NCBI RefSeq assembly: GCF_003597395.2 | Contig: NC_133769.1 | Span: forward strand, 45,488,283-45,552,282 | Length of the DNA stretch: 64,000 nucleotides | DNA from: Chelonoidis abingdonii | Taxonomy: Eukaryota > Chordata > Testudines > Testudinidae | Direction of reading: 5' to 3' | Shown here: piece after piece, positions 57,176 through 64,000 of the stretch | How positions within the stretch are numbered: position 1 is the stretch's first letter | How the letters are laid out: the number at the start of each line of letters is the position of its first letter | Notes under the pieces: model-generated | What the model saw: the letters and a program-made list of their open reading frames with translations, nothing else | Told to the model about the DNA's origin: nothing | Databases searched by the model: none | Made by a program: the position numbers and the translations under genes

Positions 57176-59639
57176 GTGATTACTATTTGTGTGTATGCAT
57201 GATTGTACCCTTGCTTTCAGTGTGTTATATTTAAGTTAATTTAATTTATTAATTTATTTAAACAATCTCAGCATTTGAACCAGAACACAATAAAATATTA
57301 CAATTAAAGTTGTGCTTGGAGTATAGTCCGTGCATTGTTTACCTATAGTGAAACATACATATGATGTGTATTATTTATTAACAATCTAGATAATTGTAAA
57401 ATTCTATAATTTCTGGACTTTGATATAGTTTTGAGAATAATATTTTCATCACATTCTTCAAACAGAACATTTTGTTTAATTTGAAAAATATACACAGAGG
57501 AATTCATTAATAGTTTCTATGGGTTTTTTTTAATTGACTAAATTTATAATTAAAGGGACATTGTCAAATTACTTGAGACCCAAACTTTAGGTTTTCCGAG
57601 TATAAGCTTTTATGAAACATAATGAGCTAAATCCTGAATTTGGCCCTCTGTTTTTACTCCATTGAAATTAATAGAAGATTTCTAGAGTAAGGACCTTAAT
57701 GTTTGGCCATATGTAAATCTAATTGTTTCCAATAAAACTTTAAGAAATAGGAGGAAAGATTACTGGCAAAAAATTGTTTAAATGGAAAATATTCTCTTAT
57801 TTTTGTTTGCAGTTGAAACATGAGAATATCTTTCTAATATATAAGAATCAGAAAGTGAAACTTATTAAAAACTACAGTGAAATTGACTAGCCTATTTTCA
57901 TTGATCCACCTGAACTCTCTATATACTGGTGTTTTCTGCAATGTCCATTACCACCCCAATGGGTGCTCCATGGAGTCTCCTGCCTTCTGCTTTGCCCAGA
58001 TTGTTTGTTGGGTGTATGCGCACGTGCACACACACTACATGCCCTAAAAATGGTCAGATTGGATTAGCTTAATCTCCTTTCAAAGCTAGTTCCACAGTCA
58101 AATGCTCTCAGTAAAATAGCTAAGATGCTTTATTTCTGTCTCACATTTCATTCGGATCTTTGTAAACTGCATTGTTACAGAGGAGAGAAGTTTTGAGAGG
58201 TCATGGATGGAGATGTCTTTTAAGATCAGGACCAGGAACTTGAACTAGCAACAAAAATTTTGCTCAGTCACTCTCCAGATGGGAAGGGGGAAAGGCCATG
58301 ATTATTACCTAGATAAAGTGGTGGAATAAAAATGTTTGTTAAATCTTCAGTGTTCACTCCTAGTCTAAAAATGAGGCTCAGTGCATGTCTGGTTAGGAGT
58401 ATGGTGCTGCCAACTCTTGCAATTTTATCATGAATATTGTGTATTCTGCATTTTTCTTAAAGGTCCAGCTCCTAGAGTTGTGCAGTTTTGTTCTAATCCC
58501 AGTTTTTAATTAAAAAAAAAAAAAAATTTCTAGTGCTCACGGCTACAGAGAAAGGCTTGAGAACACAAACCATAATGGCCCAAAACCACCAGAAGGGAAA
58601 TAAAGAGAACCCAAAATGTATATTTTTTTTAAAAAAATCAAAAATGGTAAGTTAAACTCATGATTTTGAGGGGCCTCACTCATGGTTTTTTGAATACTTA
58701 GGGCTGGCAATATTGGGTGTGAGCTTGCCTATGAGAAAGACAAGGCTACCATGAGGTACCAAAGAACGGATGCTATGGTAATCGTAGTTCTATTTATGTG
58801 GACACTAATTTCCCCAAGCATAATTAATCTAGGGGATTCTGGCAGCATGATGAACAGTGGGTCTGTCTGTTCCTCTAGGAACTCAGGAGAGTCCTCCTCT
58901 GGACTGTAGCCCCTTGGTGTCTTAGGTTTCTTTGCCTTGCAGACCACATTTGATTTCTGGATTGGGGCATCTGAGACTGAAGCGGAACAGGACTGATGTT
59001 TTGCCTCCCTTTGTCTTTCACTATGTCTACACCGGTGCACATATTCAAGTACAGGACTTTATACATGCTCACACATGCTTCCCAAACCCATTCCAAGTGT
59101 CTGTGCTGCACATGGGTATAACACTGTGTACACATATATACATGTGTCCACGTTGCTGCTGCTGTTACATGTCTCAAGAGACCAGGTCATAGGTGGTTGG
59201 GCCTAATGGTCAGAGCAGGAGTCAGGCCTAATGGTTGGAGTCTGAATGGCAGAGCCAAGGTCCGAGACAGAGTTGGAGCTGAGGGTCAGAATCAGATTAC
59301 CTGGAGTCAGGGAAGGCAGAAGCAGGGCTGGTTCCCAGACAGGAGCGAGGCTGGGACAGGACTGGAACGAGACTGGGACAGGGCAGAATCTAGGCTGGAA
59401 TGAGGTTGGGTCAGTGCAGGAGCAGGGCTTGGTGTGAGCTGAGCACAGGGAGGCAGAGAATCTACTGGCCTGTGCATTGAGCAGGCACTCATCCTCTGCA
59501 GCTGTTGAGCTTAAGAACAAGCCAACTGACTGCCTTAGCTGATCAGGTGGTTCTGCTGTAGCCTAGCAATGCTTATTGGCTGCCTGACAACTAGGCAAGT
59601 GCATCTACAGGTCCTCATCCCTGACAATATGACATTAGC
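57176..59639 (+). other. CADPS2 intron, segment after the microexon
   Basis: No gene recognised. At about 59310-59440 there is a GC-richer, repetitive tract of loosely repeated GGCTGGGACAGG / CTGGAACGAGA units (minisatellite-like). The frames at 58729-59040 (-) and 58932-59192 (+) show no family features. Confidence 0.4.
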
Positions 59640-59709
59640 ACTATCATTTTGGGCAGTGTGCTAGAGTTCTGTGTCTCAGAGGGAGACACTGTAGGAACTG
59701 CTTTACTGT

Positions 59710-61030
59710 GTGCTGTTGGTACTGTCCCCTGCCATCACACATTTGCTGATGGCAGTTCCTGATCACGTTGCCCCTCACTGTTATTCCCTGCCAAACTGGG
59801 TGGAAGATATGCAGCAATGGAATGATGATTTGGTTCTGCTTCTGCTCTGTATTCTGGGACAAATAGTTATGCAGTGGAGTAGGCACTTGTTGAGGTACTG
59901 GATAGAATTTGGGCAGAACTTTCTGGCAAATTGAAGATGGCTGACTTTGAGAGTCAATGACAATTTATTCAGCTTACATGGTGTAGCTCAGGGGTCAGCA
60001 ACCTTTCAGAAGTGGTGTGCCGAGTCTTCATTTATTCACTCTAACTTAAGGTTTCACATGCCAGTAATACATTTTAACCTTTTTTAGAAGGTCTCTTTCT
60101 AGAAGTCTATAAATATAACTAAACTATTGTTGTATGTAAAGTAAATAAAGTTTCAAAATGTTGAAGCTTTATTTAAAATTAAATTTAAAATGCAGAGTCC
60201 CCCGGACCAGTGGCCAGGACCCAGGCAGTGTGAGTGCCACTGAAAATCAGCTTGCGTGCCGCCTTCGGCACCTGTGCCATAGGTTGCCTACCCCTGGTGT
60301 AACTATAGTGAATGCTGGTATTACCATAGTGTACCTTTGGGTGTACTGTCACTTCTGGTTCAGGAGTAGCAGCACCATGCGGTGGAGTCAGATTGTTTGG
60401 CTTCAGTACTTCCCAATGACGAAGCAGATTTTCATGGAACTATGTGAAGCACTTGCACCAAACCTCCAGCACCAGAACACTCGATTCAGGAAAGCCATGC
60501 CAGTCCAGAAGTGGGTGGCTATTGCCCAGTGGAAGCTGGCAACACGAGACAGCTCTGGGTCCATTGCAAACCACTTTAGGGTAGGAAAATCCATCACTGG
60601 AGTTGTGGTTGTTCATGTCTGCAAGGCAATTAGCACTGTGATCTAGCCAGGGATGGTTACCATAAAAAAGTTCCAGAAATAATAGCTGAGTTTGAGAATA
60701 TGAAGTTTCCAAGCCCTGCATTTGGTGGCACCCACATCCCAATACTTTGCCCATCACAAATGAGTATGTGAACCAAAAAGGTTACTATTCACTCATTTTG
60801 CAAGGCTTGGTAGACCACAGAGTCAGATTCATGGATACCAACATGGGAAATACTGGAAAGGTTTGTGATACCAAGGGGCTGAGAAGATTAGGATTGTACT
60901 TCAAAAAGGAAAGAAGGGACTTTATATTGTTCTGCACGGTTTGTCTGTGCCCACTGTTATTTTGAGGGACCCTGCATACCTACTTCTAACTTGGCTCACA
61001 AAACCATACCTTGACATATGTGACTCTGGC
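59710..61030 (+). pseudogene. Harbinger transposase remnant (HARBI1-like)
   Basis: Before the MITE, a frame with VPDHVAPHCYSLPNWVEDMQ lies near 59752-59810. After it, 60380-60646 reads FPMTKQIFMELCEALAPNLQ, then FRKAMPVQKWVAIAQWKLAT, then SIANHFRVGKSITGVVVVHV. This is the helix-turn-helix-like segment of HARBI1-type transposases (MPV-KWVAI--W-LAT, then FGVG-ST). In a shifted frame, FGGTHIPI near 60720 and NQKGYYSLILQGLVDHRVRF (60772-60831) correspond to the DGTHIPI and KGYYS-LQ-LVD blocks with the first catalytic Asp. In this copy the Asp of DGTHI is Gly, so catalysis is lost. Frameshifts and stops are present throughout. Confidence 0.75.
59992..60297. mobile_element. hAT-type MITE with CAGGGGTCAGCAACCTTT ends
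   Basis: A 306-bp element with ends CAGGGGTCAGCAACCTTT and, in reverse complement, CAGGGGTAGGCAACCTAT. Flanks GTGTAGCT and GTGTAACT are an 8-bp duplication with one mismatch. It is non-coding and is inserted in the Harbinger transposase, so it is younger than that element. Confidence 0.85.
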
Positions 61031-61109
61031 AGGGACTTCAGCTCCCACAAGGGACACCATTCCTCCAGGAGGGCAGGAGCAGCACCCCAGAGACAGCAGA
61101 AGCAGATGG

Positions 61110-61649
61110 AGAAGGGCCCTGGAAGAATTGTCACACCAAGCCCTGCTGTACAAGTCAGGTGGGAGAGGAACCAGTCTGGAAGTTGGATAAACACAGTGCA
61201 GTGCCTCTTTGCAATGGAGAGACAAGGGGCTTGTGCTGATCTCAAACTTCAGGGTATTCTCCATGGTCTCTGCTGCCTCCTTACCCTGGCCCTCATCGGC
61301 ATCATGTTGGACATTGAGGTCAGCAGGGTTCAGGAGGGAATCATGAGCCACTTCAGGCTCTGTACTGGGAGCCTCTGACCGCACCAGATCATGCTCTTCA
61401 TAGAAGAGGTGTATGACAGGCCCTTCTGGTGCGATCATTGGAGTCTTTTGCTCTCCTATACAGGAGCTTGATGTGTTTCCGGCGCTGGGCCAGAGTCCAC
61501 TGTATACCCACCTTCTCCAGCCTCCATGAAATTTCCCAGTAAAGCTGTATGTTCCACCACTGCAGGCAAAGTTGTGGAGGATGATGTATTCTGACTACAT
61601 ATTGATCAGCACCCATGGATCCTGCTCCAACAGCAGCCATCTGGCCCAT
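61110..61649 (-). pseudogene. Harbinger Myb/SANT-like ORF remnant
   Basis: The frame 61398-61649 (-) reads MGQMAAVGAGSMGADQYVV, then WRLEKVGIQWTLAQRRKHIK, then LLYRRAKDSNDRTRRACHTP. The GIQWTLAQRRKHIKLLYRRAKD segment fits the third helix of Myb/SANT-like DNA-binding domains found in Harbinger elements and MSANTD proteins (G..RT..Qcr.KiK.Lk..Y...KD). A second frame continues FYEEHDLVRSEAPSTEPEVA to about 60986. A frameshift separates the two. The N-terminal tryptophans are only partly visible (CLQWWNIQLYWEISWRLE). Confidence 0.6.
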
Positions 61650-61694
61650 GTGTTGTTTGTGGGCCAGATGGCTGCTGTTGGAGCAGGATCCATG
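61614..61694. repeat. Perfect 35-bp inverted repeat with 11-nt loop
   Basis: Arms at 61614-61648 and 61660-61694 are exact reverse complements, separated by TGTGTTGTTTG. The left arm encodes the start of the Myb-like ORF on the - strand, so the right arm is an inverted duplicate of it. The transcript or single strand would form a long, stable hairpin. Confidence 0.95.
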
Positions 61695-62882
61695 TTCACC
61701 TGTAATGCTCTGTAAAGAGTGCAGTGGAAATCTGTTCTGATGTGATCAGTGCAACTTGTGCCTACTGGTGATAATGGCGGGGAGGGGCGGGGAAGGAACC
61801 TTCATAGATTGGGTAAGGGCCAGGAAGAAAAGGGTTCAGTGCACTGTAGAAATGGGGATAGAGTACTATTGAAACTTGTGACACAGTACACTCCCCTTGG
61901 CCCCATCCACACTGAAAACTGGCCTGGGTATGGGCTGTGCCACACTCCTCAGGTATGCTAGCTCACTCTCCCTGTGCTGGCCTGCAGACATGCGCTTCTG
62001 GGGTTTAGGTGTGGATGATAGGGAAGATATGGTGCAGGAATGAGCATGTGTATAGCCACTGTGTACCTTTTGTTTTGGTTAGTTCTGGAATCAATCTTAG
62101 TTTGTGTTGTACTGAGTAGCCTGTTGCGACTAGCTGGACTAGAACATGTTTGAAGTGTCATTAAATCATGTCTCAGTGATGCAGACAAGTTTGAGTGTTC
62201 TCTCTAAAATCAGATGATGTTCAGTGCTGGATTTATTGACAGCTAATCTCACATTCATCAGCAGATGGTTGTGGCTGCAATTTGAGAGGGAGGGAGGTCT
62301 TCAGGTTCCACTCTCTTGAAGGTTCCTGTTCTCCAGCAGCATAGGAGCTCTCTTGAGTGCCTTATGGTCAAGGAGTTGGCAATATGGCCTGTAAAAGAGA
62401 AGTGTTGGAGCATTAGTGTGTTTGACTAGTGGTCTGATGTATGTGAGGGCATTTTCTGTGTGCATGTGTGCCTTTTGGTGCCTTTTTATTACATATGTGT
62501 ACAATACCTAGCACAATAGAACCTTGATCCGTGGAGCCTTGAGGTACCACTGCAATATCAATTATATCAGCAACAGTGTGGGGGTTCCCTTGGTGATGTT
62601 CCCAGGATGATGAGAAGAAGGCTCAGATGATGATGGAAGGCTGTGTGAAGATGACTCTAGCTGGGGCTCCCTCTTGATGCTAGTGATGGAGTGAGGAAGA
62701 CAGCTGCTGTGAAGTGGGCTTCCCAGTTGTCCCTTTCCTAAGAGAGGAGAAGTTTCTGTGGTGAGTAAACAAACAGCATACTGTATATGGTGAAAATTAA
62801 ATTAGATTTTAAAATTCTTTCAATTTTTATAGTGTACACGTAGGTTCTATTCTTCAAGTTGTTGTTACAAACAAGTAAGGGG
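61695..62882 (+). other. CADPS2 intron, no gene seen
   Basis: Short frames on both strands show no family features. A possible SINE-tail fragment (ACAATACCTAGCACAATAG) lies near 62500-62519. No exon-like segment is convincing. Confidence 0.4.
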
Positions 62883-62906
62883 GTGTGTGTGTGTGTGTGT
62901 GTGTGT
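62883..62906. repeat. (GT)12 microsatellite
   Basis: Twelve uninterrupted GT units, followed by TACACACAC, which adds a short inverted AC run. Confidence 0.95.
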
Positions 62907-62918
62907 ACACACACTATA

Positions 62919-63110
62919 TACACCTCTACTCCGATATAACGCGACTTGATATAACATAAATTTGGATATAACATGGTAAAGCAGCACTCTGGGGGGGCGG
63001 GGCTGCGCGCTCCGTCGGATCAAAGCAAGTTCAATATAACACGGTTTCACCTATAACATGATAAGATTTTTTGGCTCCCGAGGACAGCGTTATACCTGGG
63101 TAGAGGTGTA
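62919..63110. mobile_element. TA-flanked TIR MITE (mariner/pogo-like), copy B
   Basis: A 192-bp element, same family and orientation as copy A at 24580-24772, with ends TACACCTCTACTCCGATATA and, in reverse complement, TACACCTCTACCCAGGTATA. The interior GGGGGGGCGGGGCTGCGCGC and CGGATCAAAGCAAGTTCAAT matches copy A closely. Confidence 0.75.
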
Positions 63111-63239
63111 TTATACATACATCTATTTTATAATTATATTTTATAACATATAATGTGTATGTTTGTACACACACACACGTACAAAGATTTCCTTACCTCT
63201 TTGTAACAGCCATTTTATGTATATGTATAAATATATAAA

Positions 63240-63830
63240 AAATTCCCCTCTCACCCCTATGGGTGGTATGTGTCTTCCTCAACCTCGGGTCCTCTACCAG
63301 AGGCCTGGGAGTTTGAGGGTTCTGCGCAGTATCTTAGCTGTTCCTAGCACTGCACTCTTCTGGACAGAGAGCTCTGATGTTGTTCCTGGGATCTGTTGGA
63401 GCCACTCACCCAGCTTAGGAGTCACAGCCCCGAGGGCTCCTACCACCACTGGGACCACTTTGGCCTTCACTTTCCACATCCTCTCTAGTTCCTCTTTCAG
63501 GCCCTGGTACTTCTCCAGCTTCTCATATTCCTTCTTCCTGATGTTGCTGTCACTTGGCACTGCTATATCTATCACCACCGCTGTCTTCTGGTCCTTGTCT
63601 ATTACCACGATGTCTGGTTGATTGGCCAGTCCCTGCCTGTCCGTCTGGATCTGGAAGTCCCACAGAATCTTAGCCCTGCTATTCTCCACAACCTTCTGTG
63701 GAATCTCCCATCTGGTCTTGGGAGGGTCTAGCCCATACGCTGTGCAGATGTTCCTGTACACAATGCCAGCCACTTGGTTGTGCCATTCAGTGTATGCTGT
63801 TCCTGCCTGCATCTTACACCCTGCCCTGCC
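63240..63830 (-). pseudogene. R2/R4-type LINE, C-terminal fragment with restriction-like endonuclease
   Basis: An open frame of 172 codons at 63294-63812 (-), continuing upstream without its own start, encodes CKMQAGTAYTEWHNQVAGIV, then WEIPQKVVENSRAKILWDFQ, then QPDIVVIDKDQKTAVVIDIA, then LGEWLQQIPGTTSELSVQKS and ends LKLPGLW. The PDIVVID...AVVIDIAVPSD segment fits the D-x-D core of restriction-like endonucleases at the C-terminus of R2/R4-clade LINEs. No frameshift is seen, so this fragment is young relative to others in the window. It is 5'-truncated at about 63830, next to a repeated TATCTCTTGTCT motif. Clade choice is from memory. Confidence 0.7.
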
Positions 63831-63940
63831 TATATCTCTTGTCTTGTCATATCTCTTGTCTTATATCTCTTGTCTCTTTTGTTCATGGACGAGACAAGAT
63901 ATATATCTATATATAGATATATATAGATATATATAAAAAG
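63831..63940. repeat. Tandem TATCTCTTGTCT units and AT palindromes
   Basis: Three copies of TATCTCTTGTCT lie at about 63832-63878, followed by a palindromic GATATATATC / CTATATATAG tract at 63898-63938. It directly abuts the 5' truncation point of the LINE fragment. Confidence 0.7.
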
Positions 63941-64000
63941 TACTGTTATTACTGACCAACTGATTTCTAATTTTAAGTGAGGAAAATAGAAAAATAATAC

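Larger units (their letters stand above)
59640..61660. mobile_element. Harbinger-type DNA transposon remnant with two ORFs
   Basis: Two broken coding regions face each other: a PIF/Harbinger-like DDE transposase on the + strand (59700-61030) and a Myb/SANT-like ORF on the - strand (about 61110-61649). Harbinger elements typically have this pair, with the Myb-like protein helping the transposase reach the nucleus and DNA. The terminal repeats were not identified, so the limits are approximate. A hAT MITE interrupts the transposase. Confidence 0.7.

Noticed and set aside
58729..59040. A 103-codon frame on the - strand with a hydrophobic tail
   Set aside because: No family resemblance, no splice or promoter logic, and a competing frame on the opposite strand. 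It was left as unrecognised.
59203..59520. Ser/Pro-rich 105-codon frame on the - strand and its + strand partners
   Set aside because: They come from a low-complexity, GC-rich minisatellite-like tract.
1..64000. CRISPR arrays, operons, phage or plasmid functions
   Set aside because: The window is vertebrate intronic DNA. No regularly spaced short repeats with unique spacers and no bacterial gene organisation are present.

Overview
This is vertebrate nuclear DNA, most likely from a turtle (Testudines) or a close relative. It has small exons with GT-AG introns, AT-rich introns, and dense CR1, DIRS, Penelope-like, hAT, Harbinger and short TIR repeats of the kinds I associate with turtle genomes. 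Nothing prokaryotic is present. The organism call rests on repeat recognition from memory.

The only host gene recognised is on the + strand. It is an internal part of CADPS2 (CAPS2, calcium-dependent secretion activator 2), a priming factor for dense-core vesicle exocytosis. Seven ordinary exons lie at 9755-9863, 10755-10958, 15854-15990, 21822-22009, 42436-42537, 50919-50982 and 54053-54176. They are mutually in phase and carry no stops. They encode the C-terminal part of the PH domain and the stretch leading to the MUN/MHD region. The first and last exons of the gene lie outside the window. Two in-phase microexons are proposed: 9 nt at 13242-13250, which swaps one Tyr for Ser-Gly-Lys-Asp, and 21 nt at 57155-57175, which adds seven residues.

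The rest is intron filled with decayed mobile elements. A nearly full-length DIRS-type tyrosine-recombinase retrotransposon (about 958-7098) keeps inverted terminal repeats and an internal complementary region. It appears to sit in an antisense CR1 tail. A 5'-truncated DIRS (about 26560-29525) and a third, different DIRS (about 43250-49305) lie in the 20-kb and 8-kb introns. The third is a nested mosaic holding two hAT MITEs, a solo LTR with a 4-bp duplication, Penelope-like fragments with a hammerhead-ribozyme-like core, and other MITEs. A Harbinger element (about 59640-61660) keeps remnants of a transposase and a convergent Myb-like ORF, and is split by a hAT MITE. A perfect 35-bp inverted repeat lies at its end. 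The window closes with the C-terminal fragment of an R2/R4-type LINE on the - strand. A 978-base assembly gap lies at 19970-20947.

None of the transposon ORFs is intact. The points of greatest interest are the two microexons, a splice acceptor that regenerates a donor, the ribozyme-like motifs, and the DIRS end structures.
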